This document shows positions 1-11,058 of a DNA stretch of 64,000 nucleotides, piece by piece. The DNA lies in NCBI RefSeq assembly GCF_000423545.1, contig NZ_AUIE01000005.1, positions 241,152-305,151 of the forward strand, in the 5' to 3' direction. The translations under genes were made by a program, and so were the position numbers. Under the pieces are notes generated by a model. It saw only the letters and a program-made list of their open reading frames with translations. It did no database searches and had not been told where the DNA came from. How positions within the stretch are numbered: the stretch's first letter is position 1; each line of letters opens with the position of its first letter. This DNA is from Metapseudomonas resinovorans DSM 21078. Its GTDB lineage: Bacteria; Pseudomonadota; Gammaproteobacteria; Pseudomonadales; Pseudomonadaceae.

Positions 1-754
1 CGGCCAGGGCGTCCTGTTGCAGGCTGTCGAGGCTGATGTCCAGGCCGATCACGGCCACTACCTTGCCGTTCTCCAACAGCGGGAAGGCGACGCTGGTGAC
101 CAGCTTGCGGCTGCCCGAAGACTCGTCGAAGTAGGGTTCCAGCAAGCACAGCTGCCCGCTGTCGCGCGGGCAGGTGAAGAAGGCGTTGAAGGGGGCGCCG
201 CTGGGGCCGGGGGAGGTGTCCGACAGCAGTTTTTCGTCGCCCGGCACCGCCTGCAATTCACCGGGTTTCGCCTGCAGCCAATAGAGGGCGAAGCGTCCGG
301 CATCGTTGCTGCCGAGGTCGCCGCGACCACGGAAGTCGCTATCGCGCCCATCGAGGGCATCAGGCTGGAAGATCAGGAACAGGCCAAGCAGATCAGCGCG
401 CTGCTCCACGGCCTTGCGCAGTTCACCGGCCAGTTCGGCCCGCAGGGCTTCGGCGCTCATTTCGCCTCGGGCGGCGCGTTCGCGCAGGTAGAGCAGGTGC
501 CGCGCCAGGCCCAGCCCGTATTCGTGGGTGCGGGTGAAGCTGCGCTGGATCTGCAGCGCCTGCACCTTGCCCTGCGCTTGCAGGTTGAGGCGCGCGGCTT
601 CGGCCAGCATGCGCTCGCTGGAATCCTTGACTCGCTCGGTACTGGTGCGGGTCTGGTAGAGCGACAGGCCGACCAGCAGGCCCACCACCAGGATCAGGCA
701 GAGGCTCGCCAGCAGGGTGATCTTGCTTTGGATGCTGAGGCTAGGGCTGGACAT
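1..754 (-). CDS. Cache-domain membrane sensor, probably a methyl-accepting chemotaxis protein (N-terminal part)
   Basis: The frame starts at the ATG at 754 and runs out of the window at the left edge, so only the first 251 residues are visible. Residues about 13-33 form one transmembrane segment (ITLLASLCLILVVGLLVG). After it comes a long helical stretch and a periplasmic ligand-binding region with Cache-like features, including the motif VVAVIGLDISLD near residue 240. Such double-Cache heads are typical of chemoreceptors but also occur on diguanylate cyclases and histidine kinases. The output domain lies outside the window, so the exact class is open. It follows the porin gene on the same strand. 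Being next to phenylacetate genes hints at a related ligand, but that is only inference. Confidence 0.7.
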   Translation of the reverse strand, partial: MSSPSLSIQSKITLLASLCLILVVGLLVGLSLYQTRTSTERVKDSSERMLAEAARLNLQAQGKVQALQIQRSFTRTHEYGLGLARHLLYLRERAARGEMSAEALRAELAGELRKAVEQRADLLGLFLIFQPDALDGRDSDFRGRGDLGSNDAGRFALYWLQAKPGELQAVPGDEKLLSDTSPGPSGAPFNAFFTCPRDSGQLCLLEPYFDESSGSRKLVTSVAFPLLENGKVVAVIGLDISLDSLQQDALA

Positions 755-775
755 GGACGCGGTCGCTTGGAGAAG

Positions 776-795
776 CCGGGGCGTTGCCGCCCCGG
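776..795 (-). terminator. GC-rich hairpin after the porin gene
   Basis: Perfect 8-bp stem (CCGGGGCG with CGCCCCGG, 4-base loop) just after the porin stop codon and before the sensor start. There is no T-tract, so it is at best a weak or attenuating terminator. Confidence 0.35.
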
Positions 796-801
796 ATGGA
801 T

Positions 802-2127
802 TCAGAAGACGGTGACGAACACCAGTTGGCTGTAGAGGTTGCTGTCGTCGCCACCGAGCTGGGTGCCGCCTTCGTCCGCACTGCGGTCAGGCTTGTAAAG
901 GCCGACCACGGGCATGACGATCAGGTTTTCACTCACCGCCCATTCGGCGTAGAGGTCCACCTCGCTGCCATCGAAGTTGCCCAGGTCGCGATCCAGGGTG
1001 TTGAAGTCGAACCACAGCGCGCCAAGGCTCAGGTTCTCCAGCGGCGTCACCTTGAAGGCAACGTGGTGGACCTGGGTGTTGGAGTTGAACGGGCCGGCGT
1101 AGTTGCCCGCTACCTCGCCCTGGAACCAGGTGCCGTAGCCACGGCTGAAGCCGGTGAACAGCGGGTCGTAACCCTCCGAGAAGCGGCTGTAGCGGTAGTT
1201 CACGCTCGGGCTCCAGGCCACGTCGGAGAAGGTCCAGCCGGCTTCCAGGTACCAGGCGTTCTCGTCGTCGACGTTTTTCTTGTCCTGCCAGGCGTACTCG
1301 CCTGAGAGGAACAGGTTCTCCACCCCGGCATTGCCCTGGCCGCGCAGGCTGTAGGTCTTCATGCCGTCGCGTTCGGCCTGGAAGGGCGAGGCGAACTCTT
1401 CATCGATATCGCGGATATCGATGGCCGTCAGGCCCAGGGTGCCGGCCTCGGATACGTGCTCCAGGGTGCCCACCAGCAGCTCGGGCTTGGCTTGGGCGCG
1501 GTTGTCGGATTTCAGCCACATCAGGTCGCCGCGCAGGCCGTCCTTGCCGCCGAGGCGCAGGATGGCGGTCTGGTCGAACGCCTTGCGTGCCGCCAGCCAG
1601 TAGGCACCGCCACGGTTGAACTCGCCATCGGCAAGACCTTTGCCGAGGTTGAGGGCATCGCCATTGATGAGGAAGCCGTCGCCGACCATGACGTTCTGGC
1701 GGCCGAAGGAGAAGTCCACACCGTCTTCGCCCAGGGCCTCGAACAACTGGCCGGAGCGCCAGCCGAGGTAGGCGTCTTCGATCTTGGTGGTGCGCTCGGA
1801 GCCATCAGTGAAGCCAGCCGCGTCGCCGTCACCCCAGGTGCCGGAGCTGAGCAGGTTGAAGGCGCCATAGCTGGTGCCGGCCCCCGCCAGCCCCTGGTCG
1901 AAGCTGATGCCGTACTTGGCATAGCCCTCGCGCCAGGACGACGACCCTTCGCTCTTCGAGCCAGCGACGGCGTAGTTTTCCTGGCTGTGGAAGAAGCCGT
2001 ACACGGCCTCCAGGGTGGCGTTCAGGCGGGTGTCTTCGTCGGCGTAAAGCTCATAGGCACCCGCGTGGGTAGCGGCACCCACCAGCAGCGCCAGGGTGGA
2101 AAGTCGGAACAGGTTCGACCGGGACAT
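802..2127 (-). CDS. Outer-membrane porin, candidate phenylacetate channel (PaaM/PhaK-like)
   Basis: 441 residues beginning with a signal peptide (about residues 1-24, ending ...AATHAGA). The rest is rich in alternating aromatic and polar strands, and the protein ends in phenylalanine (VFVTVF), the usual signature of an outer-membrane beta-barrel. Family members are about 420-450 residues. In Pseudomonas a porin commonly accompanies the PaaL permease in phenylacetate clusters, and this gene lies downstream of paaL-paaZ on the same strand. It is separated from paaZ by about 470 bases with a terminator and repeats, so it probably has its own promoter. The phenylacetate role is inferred from position. 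A general alginate-export/OprD-like porin is the alternative. Confidence 0.75.
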   Translation of the reverse strand: MSRSNLFRLSTLALLVGAATHAGAYELYADEDTRLNATLEAVYGFFHSQENYAVAGSKSEGSSSWREGYAKYGISFDQGLAGAGTSYGAFNLLSSGTWGDGDAAGFTDGSERTTKIEDAYLGWRSGQLFEALGEDGVDFSFGRQNVMVGDGFLINGDALNLGKGLADGEFNRGGAYWLAARKAFDQTAILRLGGKDGLRGDLMWLKSDNRAQAKPELLVGTLEHVSEAGTLGLTAIDIRDIDEEFASPFQAERDGMKTYSLRGQGNAGVENLFLSGEYAWQDKKNVDDENAWYLEAGWTFSDVAWSPSVNYRYSRFSEGYDPLFTGFSRGYGTWFQGEVAGNYAGPFNSNTQVHHVAFKVTPLENLSLGALWFDFNTLDRDLGNFDGSEVDLYAEWAVSENLIVMPVVGLYKPDRSADEGGTQLGGDDSNLYSQLVFVTVF

Positions 2128-2264
2128 GGCAAGGCTTCCTTCTTCTTGGTATTGGCAGCGGAGCGTTTCTGCGACCGGATACTAAGGAGTTGCCGTGCAC
2201 TGGCCTTGTGCCTGCTTGCCAAGGGCTTGATGCTGCGTGCCAGATTCGGGGGCTGTGCGTTGTA

Positions 2265-2439
2265 GGGGTGAATTCATTCGCTATGTCTGCGTTAGCAGTT
2301 GCGAGAGATTCACCATCGGGCCAAGAGCCTTGTAGGAGCTGGCTTGCCAGCGAAACGGAGCCATTCGCTGGCAAGCCAGCTCCTACGGGCAAAGCAGCTG
2401 CTTGCAACACGTTATGCAGACAGAACCAATTCATTCGCC
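2265..2439. repeat. Short repeat unit with imperfect terminal inverted repeats
   Basis: The left end (about 2267-2302) and the right end (about 2404-2439, reversed) match each other at about 25 of 36 bases and share the core TATGTCTGCGTTAGC / CTGTCTGCATAAC. The same ends bound the larger element at 11059-11567. The interior holds a REP inverted pair instead of the larger element's core. It occupies most of the roughly 470-base gap between paaZ and the porin gene. Confidence 0.5.
2332..2386. repeat. REP inverted pair
   Basis: Perfect 23-base inverted repeat (GTAGGAGCTGGCTTGCCAGC... at 2332-2354 and its complement at 2364-2386) around a 9-base centre. This is the classic Pseudomonas extragenic palindrome arrangement. 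Confidence 0.85.
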
Positions 2440-2537
2440 AAGGGCGGCGCAGCTGCCCCGCTGTCTTGCACTGGCGGACCTGCGGTCCGCTTGGCGATTG
2501 AAATCGCCCCTACAGAACGCGAATCGTCCGAGCAGGC

Positions 2538-2562
2538 AAAAAAAACCGGCCCTAAGGCCGGT
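2538..2562 (-). terminator. Rho-independent terminator of the paaA...paaZ operon
   Basis: Read on the minus strand, a 7-bp stem (ACCGGCC / GGCCGGT, 4-base loop, 2545-2562) is followed by a run of 8 T (2538-2545). It lies 34 bases beyond the paaZ stop codon. Confidence 0.85.
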
Positions 2563-2595
2563 CGTAATCTCACGCAGCGACTCGGTTCACATGGC

Positions 2596-4647
<2,052 letters not shown>

Positions 4648-4687
4648 CGGATGTTCTCTGCGGAGTAAGTAGGTGAAAGGGGCGCAC

Positions 4688-6334
4688 TCAATGGCGCGCG
4701 GCGCCGGCTGCGCCGATTCCGGTCATGGAACGGATGAACTGCGCCAGGTAGCGGCCACGTTCTTCCCTGGCACGCTCGGAGGCATCGGTCACCGAGAGCA
4801 GCCAGGCACTGAAGAAGGCCATGCCCATGGAGAACAGCGCCGGGTTGGAGTACGGGAAAAGCGCCGTGTCGTGATGCAGCACGTTGACCCAGACGGCCGG
4901 GCTCAACACCAGCAGGACGATGGCGGACAGCAGGCCCATCACGCTGCCGGCCACGGCGCCACGGGTGGTGAGGCCCTTCCAGAACATGGAGAGGAACAGC
5001 ACCGGGAAGTTGACCGATGCGGCGATGGCCAGCACCAGGCCGGAAAGGAAGGCAATGTTCTGCGACTCGAACAACAGGCCGAGGATTACCGCCAGCGCGC
5101 CGATGCAGAGGGTGGCGATGCGCGACACGCGCATTTCCTCGCGCTCGCTGGCGCGGCCCTTGCGGATCACACAGGCATACAGGTCGTGAGAGACGGCCGA
5201 GGCGCCGGACAGTGCCAGGCCAGCGACCACCGCTAGGATGGTGGCGAAGGCCACGGCGGAGATGAAACCGAGGAACAGGCTGCCGCCCACCGCGTGGGAC
5301 AGGTGCACCGCGACCATGTTGCCGCCGCCGATGATGGCGCCGGCCGCGTCGCGGAATTCCGGGTTGGTGCCGACCATCACGATGGAGCCGAAGCCGACCA
5401 CGATCAGCAGCAGGTAGAAGTAGCCGATGAAGCCGGTGGCGTAGAAGACCGACTTGCGGGCTTCCTTGGCATCGCTGACGGTGAAGAAGCGCATCAGGAT
5501 GTGCGGCAGGCCGGCGGTGCCGAACATCATGCCCAGCCCCAGGGAAATGGCGTCGATGGGGTTCGACAGCAACCCGCCCGGCGCCATGATGGCGGTGCCC
5601 TTGGCGTGTACCGAGGTGGCGGCGGCGAACATGGACTCCACGCTGAAGCCGAAGTGCTTGAGCACCATGAACGCCATGAAGCTGGTGCCCGAAAGCAGCA
5701 GCACGGCCTTGATGATCTGCACCCAGGTGGTGGCCAGCATGCCGCCGAAGGTCACGTAGCAGACCATCAGCACGCCCACCAGCATCACGGCCTGGGTGTA
5801 GGAGAGGCCGAACAGCAGTTCGATCAGCTTGCCGGCGCCGACCATCTGCGCCACCAGGTACATCAGCGCCACGGTCAGGGTGCCGAAGGCGGCGGTGATG
5901 CGAATCGGGGTCTGCTCCAGGCGATAGGACACCACATCGGCGAAGGTGTACTTGCCGAGGTTGCGCAGGCGTTCGGCGATCAGGAACAGGATGATCGGCC
6001 AGCCGGCGAGCACGCCCAGGGCGTAGAGCAGGCCGTCGTAGCCGTTCATGAACATCATCGCGGAGATGCCGAGGAAGGACGCTGCGCTGATCATGTCGCC
6101 GGCAATCGCCAGGCCGTTCTGGAAGCCGGTGAGACCGCCGCCTGCGGTATAGAAGTCGGCGGTCGAACGGGTACGCAGGGCGGCCCAGCGGGTGATGCCG
6201 AGGGTGAAGAGCACGAACGCCAGGAACATGTAGATGGCGTTCCAGTTCAGCGGACGCGCGGCTGCATCGGCGGCGAAGGCGCTTTCCGTGACCAGCAGAC
6301 CGCCGGTAAGCAGCAGGGAGGCGAGGGCTTTCAT
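4688..6334 (-). CDS. paaL: Phenylacetate:cation symporter (SSS family permease)
   Basis: 548 residues with about 13 hydrophobic segments and the ActP-like stretch [20 protein letters not shown], so a sodium:solute symporter family protein. The first 25 residues look like a signal peptide, as in ActP. I chose the ATG at 6334 over the in-frame GTG at 6343: it forms an ATGA overlap with the stop of the upstream DUF485 gene and has AGGAG 8 bases before it. The pairing of a DUF485 protein with an SSS transporter is the same as YjcH-ActP. Its place between paaABCDE and paaZ supports phenylacetate as substrate (PaaL; PhaJ in P. putida U). Acetate uptake is the main alternative. Confidence 0.9.
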   Translation of the reverse strand: MKALASLLLTGGLLVTESAFAADAAARPLNWNAIYMFLAFVLFTLGITRWAALRTRSTADFYTAGGGLTGFQNGLAIAGDMISAASFLGISAMMFMNGYDGLLYALGVLAGWPIILFLIAERLRNLGKYTFADVVSYRLEQTPIRITAAFGTLTVALMYLVAQMVGAGKLIELLFGLSYTQAVMLVGVLMVCYVTFGGMLATTWVQIIKAVLLLSGTSFMAFMVLKHFGFSVESMFAAATSVHAKGTAIMAPGGLLSNPIDAISLGLGMMFGTAGLPHILMRFFTVSDAKEARKSVFYATGFIGYFYLLLIVVGFGSIVMVGTNPEFRDAAGAIIGGGNMVAVHLSHAVGGSLFLGFISAVAFATILAVVAGLALSGASAVSHDLYACVIRKGRASEREEMRVSRIATLCIGALAVILGLLFESQNIAFLSGLVLAIAASVNFPVLFLSMFWKGLTTRGAVAGSVMGLLSAIVLLVLSPAVWVNVLHHDTALFPYSNPALFSMGMAFFSAWLLSVTDASERAREERGRYLAQFIRSMTGIGAAGAARH

Positions 6335-6639
6335 TGGCTGCACTCCTGCTTGAGCTTGTCGTTCAACGGATCGAGCTGGCTGTTGGTGCGCTTGACGTAG
6401 ATGCCGGTCAGCGCAAAGGAAAGCAGGATGATGACCACGCCGACCAGCATGCCCACGCTGGTGACACCACCATTGAGCGATTGGCCGAGTACGCCAGGGG
6501 CGAAGGCCACCAGCAGCACGAAGCCGTAGTAGATGGCCAGCATGGCGGCGGTCAGGGACCAGGTCAGGCGCTGCTTGCGACGGACCAGCTGGATGAAATC
6601 CGGATGCTGCCGGATGCGATCGAGGTCGTGCGGGGTCAT
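6331..6639 (-). CDS. DUF485 small membrane protein (YjcH-like)
   Basis: 102 residues. The start is the ATG at 6639, preceded by a purine-rich AGAGAGAG site; the longer upstream frame lacks one. The N-terminus is polar ([15 protein letters not shown]), then come two transmembrane helices (about 28-50 and 60-82) and a charged C-terminus. DUF485 proteins are regularly encoded just before SSS-type carboxylate symporters, and here the stop codon overlaps the start of paaL (ATGA), which implies coupled translation. The biochemical role of the family is not established; it probably assists the transporter. Confidence 0.9.
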   Translation of the reverse strand: MTPHDLDRIRQHPDFIQLVRRKQRLTWSLTAAMLAIYYGFVLLVAFAPGVLGQSLNGGVTSVGMLVGVVIILLSFALTGIYVKRTNSQLDPLNDKLKQECSQ

Positions 6640-6744
6640 GGTTGCTCTCTCTTTTTGTGTTTGTCGAGGCGCCCGTTCAACGGCCGACGGCAAGGCTGCT
6701 TGTGTCGAACGGGGTACTGCGGGTGCTGCTTTTTTGTCTTTTTC

Positions 6745-6806
6745 GGTGGGCTGAAGCCCACCCTACGATTTGGCACGGTTGGCTGTAGGGTGGGCTTCAG
6801 CCCACC
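6745..6806. repeat. REP inverted pair between paaE and the DUF485 gene
   Basis: Perfect 22-base inverted repeat, GGTGGGCTGAAGCCCACC-CTAC at 6745-6766 and its complement at 6785-6806. Each arm is itself palindromic. It sits inside the paa operon, where it could stabilise upstream mRNA or reduce downstream transcription. Confidence 0.85.
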
Positions 6807-6830
6807 AAACAACGTTCCACCTACGCATCG

Positions 6831-7907
6831 TCAGAGCTGGTCGAAGTCCAGGACTACCTTCTCGCTGAGCGGGAAGGTCTGGCACGACAGCACGTAGCCG
6901 GCGGCCACTTCGTAGTCCTCCAGGGCGAAGTTGCTGTCCATCTCCACCTCGCCCTCGATCACCTTGCACTTGCAGGTGGAGCACACACCGGCCTTGCAGG
7001 AGTAGGGCAGTTCCAGACCCTGGGCGTTACCGGCGTCGAGCACGCTGGCGCTGTTGCGCGGCAGCTCGAAGGTCAGTTCGCGGCCATCGCTGATCACGGT
7101 GACCTGGCTCACGGCACTGTCCACACTGCGGGCGGCTTCGCGGGCTTCACGCTTGGCGCTGCTGCCGGCGGCGGCGAACAGCTCGAAGTGGATGCGTTCG
7201 GTGGACATACCGTTGGCCTTGAGCTGGTCGCGCACGGTCTCGGTCATCGCCTGCGGGCCGCAGATGAAGGCGGCGTCCAGGGCCTTGACGTCGATCCAGC
7301 GGGAGAACAGCTGGCCGCATTTGTCGGCGTCGATCCGGCCGTTGTAGAGGTCCACGTCCTGCTGCTCGCGGCTGAACACGAAGATCAGGTTGAGGCGCTG
7401 CAGATAGCGGTTCTTCAGGTCTTCCAGTTGCTCGCGGAACAGCGCCGAGGCACTGGAGCGATTGCCGTAGAGCAGGGTGAAGCGGCTGTGGGGCTCGCTT
7501 TCCAGGGTGGTCTTGATGATCGACAGGATCGGCGTGATGCCACTGCCGGCCGCCACCGCGAGGTAGTTGCCGTGGCGCGCGGCGTCCAGTTCCACGAAGA
7601 AGTGGCCGGACGGCGGCATCACGTCCAGGCTATGGCCGGCTTTCAGGCTGTCGTTGGCAAAGGCGGAGAAACGGCCGCCTGCCACGCGCTTGATCGCCAC
7701 CCGCAGCTCGCCGTCGTTGACGCCGGTGCAGATGGAGTAGGAGCGGCGTACTTCCTCGCCATCCATCTGGGTGCGCATTACCAGATGCTGGCCCTGGGTG
7801 AAGTGGAAGGTTTCGGCCAGGCCTTCGGGAATGTCGAAGGCGATGGACACCGCGTCGCGGGTTTCCGGACGTACTTCTTTGATTGTCAGGCTGTGGAACT
7901 TGCTCAT
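6831..7907 (-). CDS. paaE: Phenylacetyl-CoA 1,2-epoxidase, reductase subunit
   Basis: 358 residues. The start is ATG 7907 (GGAG upstream); a longer frame to 8057 has no support and would overlap paaD. The FAD-binding ferredoxin-reductase domain (about 1-110) has the flavin motif RSYSIC at 55-60. The NAD-binding domain (about 112-235) contains GSGITPILSI and CGPQAM. A plant-type 2Fe-2S domain (about 268-358) has cysteines at 304, 309, 312 and 342. It passes electrons from NADPH to the PaaA di-iron centre. It is the last of five contiguous paaABCDE genes and lies 26 bases after paaD. Confidence 0.97.
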   Translation of the reverse strand: MSKFHSLTIKEVRPETRDAVSIAFDIPEGLAETFHFTQGQHLVMRTQMDGEEVRRSYSICTGVNDGELRVAIKRVAGGRFSAFANDSLKAGHSLDVMPPSGHFFVELDAARHGNYLAVAAGSGITPILSIIKTTLESEPHSRFTLLYGNRSSASALFREQLEDLKNRYLQRLNLIFVFSREQQDVDLYNGRIDADKCGQLFSRWIDVKALDAAFICGPQAMTETVRDQLKANGMSTERIHFELFAAAGSSAKREAREAARSVDSAVSQVTVISDGRELTFELPRNSASVLDAGNAQGLELPYSCKAGVCSTCKCKVIEGEVEMDSNFALEDYEVAAGYVLSCQTFPLSEKVVLDFDQL

Positions 7908-7933
7908 CTTGGTCGTCTCCGGTGGCAAGCCAC

Positions 7934-8467
7934 TCAGATGCACTTGAAATAGTCGAACGGCTCTAGGCAGTCGCGGCAGCGGTACAACGCTTTGCACGCA
8001 GTGGAGCCAAACTGGCTGAGCAGTTCTGTATGGGCGCTGCCGCATTGCGGGCAGCACACTTCCGGGGACTCGCCCAGCAGGCTGCGCTTGCTGGTGCTGC
8101 CCGCCGGCGGGGCGATGCCGTAGGCGCGCAGGCGCTCGCGGCCCTCAAGGCTGATCCAGTCAGTGGTCCAGGCCGGGTTCAGGCGGCGTTCCAGCTTCGG
8201 CGCGGCGAAGCCGGCGCCTTCCAGGGCCTGCTCGATGTCCTGCTCGATCACCTCGGTGGCCGGGCAGCCCGAGTAGGTCGGGGTGACGACCACATGCAAG
8301 TGGCCGTCATGCCAGTCGAGGCCACGGACGATGCCGAGGTCGACCACGCTGACCACCGGCACTTCCGGGTCCATCACCTCGCCCAGTACCGACCAGGCGC
8401 GCGCCAGATCATCTGGCGCGCCGGCCCGGGCGCCACGGTCGCTGGCGATCAGCTCACCAGGACGCAT
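7934..8467 (-). CDS. paaD: PaaD, maturation factor of the phenylacetyl-CoA epoxidase
   Basis: 177 residues starting at ATG 8467, which overlaps the end of paaC by 14 bases. The N-terminal part is a MIP18/DUF59-type domain (VMDPEVPVVSVVDLGIVRGL, then TPTYSGCPATEVI). The C-terminus carries paired cysteines (CPQCGS, CKALYRCRDC, FKCI) that look like a metal-binding ribbon. PaaD is required in vivo for the epoxidase but is not a structural subunit; a role in Fe-S cluster assembly of PaaE is generally assumed. Confidence 0.95.
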   Translation of the reverse strand: MRPGELIASDRGARAGAPDDLARAWSVLGEVMDPEVPVVSVVDLGIVRGLDWHDGHLHVVVTPTYSGCPATEVIEQDIEQALEGAGFAAPKLERRLNPAWTTDWISLEGRERLRAYGIAPPAGSTSKRSLLGESPEVCCPQCGSAHTELLSQFGSTACKALYRCRDCLEPFDYFKCI

Positions 8468-9215
8468 CGGGGTGGGCCCGCTGGAGAAACTGCATTTCGG
8501 CCAGCAGCAGGCCGAGGTGCTCGGTATGCAGGCCGCGCTTGCCGGACAGGTAGAAGTAGCTGGCCGGCTCCGGCATCGGCAGGGTGGCGCTGGCGAAAAT
8601 GTCGGCGACCTTGGATTTCCAGGCGGCAGCGATCTCTGCCGGGTTCGGAGCAATGCCGGCCTCGAATAGGTGCTGCTCAACCTCATCGCCATTCACCAGT
8701 TCGACGGTGAAGCGCCATACATCGCGAATGGCCGCCAGCATGCGTCGGTGGCTTTCCTCAGTGCCGTCGCCCAGGCGCTCGACCCATTCGCTGGAGCGGC
8801 GCAGGTGGTAGGTGACTTCCTTCAGGGCCTTGGCGGCGATGCCGGCAATGCGCTCGTCGCTGGACTGGCTCAGGCCGTGCAGGACCTGGAAGTGCCAGGC
8901 GTCGTAGAAGAACTGCTTGGTAATGGTCACGGCGTAGTCGCCGTTGGGTTGCTCCACCAGCAGCAGGTTGCGGTAGGCGCGCTCGTCACGGCGGAAGGCC
9001 AGGTGGTCGGCGTCACGGCCGTCGGCAATCAGCTCGGCGGCGTAGTCCAGCCAGTTGCGGGCCTGGCCCACCAGGTCGAGGCCGACGTTCATCAGTGCCA
9101 GTTCTTCTTCCAGCGCTGGGGCATGGCCGCACCATTCGCACAGGCGCTGGCCCTGGATCAGGGCGCTGTCGCCGAGGCGCAGCAGGTATTGGATGAGGTC
9201 TTCGCGTTGAGTCAT
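8454..9215 (-). CDS. paaC: Phenylacetyl-CoA 1,2-epoxidase, structural subunit PaaC
   Basis: 253 residues, the normal size of the family. The protein has a ferritin-like helical fold with the PaaC hallmarks LGDSALIQGQRLCEWCGHAP near the N-terminus and FYDAWHFQVLHGL in the middle. PaaC lacks a working di-iron site and serves as the scaffold partner of the catalytic PaaA subunit. It lies 10 bases after paaB, and its 3' end overlaps paaD. Confidence 0.96.
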   Translation of the reverse strand: MTQREDLIQYLLRLGDSALIQGQRLCEWCGHAPALEEELALMNVGLDLVGQARNWLDYAAELIADGRDADHLAFRRDERAYRNLLLVEQPNGDYAVTITKQFFYDAWHFQVLHGLSQSSDERIAGIAAKALKEVTYHLRRSSEWVERLGDGTEESHRRMLAAIRDVWRFTVELVNGDEVEQHLFEAGIAPNPAEIAAAWKSKVADIFASATLPMPEPASYFYLSGKRGLHTEHLGLLLAEMQFLQRAHPDASW

Positions 9216-9225
9216 GGCAGCGGCC

Positions 9226-9507
9226 TCACATGTGGCCGACTTCAGCCGGCAGCTCGTAAAAGCTGGCGTGGCGATAGACCTTGTCCTGGGACGGGTCGAA
9301 CAGCGGCTCTTTCTCGTCCGGCGAGGAAGCGGTGATCAGCGCGGACGGCACCACCCAGAGGCTCACACCTTCGTTGCGGCGGGTGTACAGCTCGCGGGCG
9401 TTCTCGATGGCCATGCGCGCGTCGGCGGCATGCACGCTGCCGACGTGTTTGTGGTTCAGGCCGTGCTTGCTGCGCACGAAGACTTCAAAAAGGGTCCATT
9501 CAGACAT
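9226..9507 (-). CDS. paaB: Phenylacetyl-CoA 1,2-epoxidase subunit PaaB
   Basis: 93 residues with the conserved opening WTLFEVFVRSKHGLNHKHVG and the motif ADARMAIENARELYTRR. PaaB joins PaaAC heterodimers into the larger complex and is essential for activity in vivo. The start at 9507 has GGAG at a normal distance. It is the second gene of paaABCDE. Confidence 0.97.
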   Translation of the reverse strand: MSEWTLFEVFVRSKHGLNHKHVGSVHAADARMAIENARELYTRRNEGVSLWVVPSALITASSPDEKEPLFDPSQDKVYRHASFYELPAEVGHM

Positions 9508-9534
9508 GGCAGGAATCTCCAGCTCAGGGGCAGG

Positions 9535-10527
9535 TCAAGCGACGTTCGCTTTGCGTTGTTGTTTGCGGGCGTGGGCTACCGCGGCTTCGCGGACCCAGGC
9601 GCCGTCTTCGATGGCTTTGCGGCGGGTGGCGACGCGCTCGACGTTGCACGGGCCGTTGCCCTTGAGCACTTCGTAGAACTCTTCCCACTGGATTTCGCCG
9701 AAATCGTAGTGGCCGCGTTCCTCGTTCCACTTCAGGTGCGGGTCCGGGGCGGTGCAGCCGAGTAGCTCCAGCTGCGGCACGGTCTGGTCGATGAAGCGCT
9801 GGCGCAGTTCGTCGTTGCTCTGGCGCTTGATCTTCCAGGCCATGGACTGGGCGCTGTTGGGGGAGTCGGCGTCGCTCGGGCCGAACATCATCAGCGACGG
9901 CCACCAGAGGCGGTTGATAGCGTCCTGGACCATGTCCTTCTGGGCCTGGGTGCCGTGACGCATCATGTGCAGGAGGATTTCGTAGCCCTGGCGCTGGTGG
10001 AAGGACTCTTCCTTGCAGATGCGGATCATGGCGCGGGAGTAGGGGCCATAGGAGGTGCGCTGCAGCACCACCTGGTTGACGATGGCCGCGCCATCCACCA
10101 GCCAGCCTACGGCGCCCATGTCGGCCCAGCTCAGGGTCGGGTAGTTGAAGATGCTCGAGTACTTGGCGCGGCCCGAGTGCAGCTTGGCGATCTCTGCGTC
10201 ACGGTCCGCGCCCAGGGTTTCCATGGCGCTGTAGAGGTAGAGGCCGTGACCCGCTTCGTCCTGGATCTTGGCCATCAGCTGCAGCTTGCGCTTCAGGGTC
10301 GGTGCACGGGTCACCCAGTTGCCCTCCGGCAGCATGCCGACGATCTCGGAGTGGGCGTGCTGGGAAATCTGGCGGATCAAGGTCTGCCGGTAAGCATCCG
10401 GCATCCAGTTCTTCGCCTCGATCTTGATTTCCGCGTCGATCTTTTCCTGGAAGGCGCGTTCCTCGGGGGACATCTCCTCCAGCGCCTTGATGCGCTTCAC
10501 GCCGGTCTCAACCAATTGTGCGTACAT
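9535..10527 (-). CDS. paaA: Phenylacetyl-CoA 1,2-epoxidase, catalytic di-iron subunit
   Basis: 330 residues from ATG 10527 (GGAG upstream). A longer in-frame start at 10599 would read through the promoter region and is rejected. Di-iron ligand regions of bacterial multicomponent monooxygenases are visible: [24 protein letters not shown] and [13 protein letters not shown]. PaaA inserts one oxygen atom into the ring of phenylacetyl-CoA to give the 1,2-epoxide. It is the first gene of the minus-strand run paaABCDE-DUF485-paaL-paaZ. The region just upstream (10586-10643) has paired GATAC/GTATC boxes that probably bind PaaX. Confidence 0.97.
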   Translation of the reverse strand: MYAQLVETGVKRIKALEEMSPEERAFQEKIDAEIKIEAKNWMPDAYRQTLIRQISQHAHSEIVGMLPEGNWVTRAPTLKRKLQLMAKIQDEAGHGLYLYSAMETLGADRDAEIAKLHSGRAKYSSIFNYPTLSWADMGAVGWLVDGAAIVNQVVLQRTSYGPYSRAMIRICKEESFHQRQGYEILLHMMRHGTQAQKDMVQDAINRLWWPSLMMFGPSDADSPNSAQSMAWKIKRQSNDELRQRFIDQTVPQLELLGCTAPDPHLKWNEERGHYDFGEIQWEEFYEVLKGNGPCNVERVATRRKAIEDGAWVREAAVAHARKQQRKANVA

Positions 10528-10585
10528 GCCGTTCTCCAGCCATGCAGGGTTCGTGGGGTGGCTTGGCCATGGCGCTATTTTTAAA

Positions 10586-10643
10586 TGATACGAAATCAAA
10601 TATCAAACACTAAAACGTGTATCGAATATGATTTTTGTATCGC
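10586..10643. promoter_or_regulatory. Candidate PaaX operator in the paaA promoter region
   Basis: TGATAC at 10586-10591 and GTATCG at 10619-10624 form an inverted pair separated by exactly 27 bases. The E. coli PaaX operator, as I recall it, is TGATTC-N27-GAATCA. A further box, TTTTGTATCGC, at 10633-10643 recurs upstream of paaF and paaN. The stretch is notably AT-rich for this genome. Binding by the PaaX encoded at 22212-23135 is inferred. Confidence 0.45.
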
Positions 10644-11058
10644 TTGCGGGGGCGGCCGAAACAAGTTGCGGGCATAAGGCGTCAGGCCGCACGGCTTCCG
10701 GGTGGAAGCAGATCTGGTCTGGACTGGGTAGGGAAGGCTGGGGAATGACTGTGGTAGACGCGGTGCGGCTGACTCTTGCACCTGAATCTGCTTTGGCAGA
10801 AGGCGGTTGGGGACGTATCGGGTTATCTGATACAGAAAGCGATGTTATGCATCGCTGTGTGATTACATTGTGTCGGGTTGCTCATCGAACTACAGCTGGA
10901 TTTCGAGCTTCCGGGGTGGCGGGGCGCGCTGCTTGCTGCAGCGTTTTGTCGGGGGCGAACCTTCGGCCCGCTTGGCGATTGAAATCGCCCCTACAGGGTT
11001 TGTGCCCGGAATCGCCCCCACAGGGTTCGTTCCCGGAATCGGATTGTTCCTTGTAGGG
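10644..11058. other. Non-coding stretch with degenerate repeats
   Basis: No credible gene in either strand. The left half shows nothing recognisable except one TCTGATACAGA box at 10826-10836, identical to one near paaN. The right half (about 10955-11058) holds broken copies of the 'GGCGATTGAAATCGCCCC' palindrome family found elsewhere in the window. Confidence 0.6.

Noticed and set aside
17..835. Plus-strand open frame opposite the partial sensor gene
   Set aside because: The translation is compositionally biased and crosses two genes on the other strand. The minus-strand frame has a transmembrane helix and Cache features.
10596..11056. Apparent ORFs in the paaA upstream region
   Set aside because: They have no ribosome sites, run through repeat sequences, and resemble no protein family.
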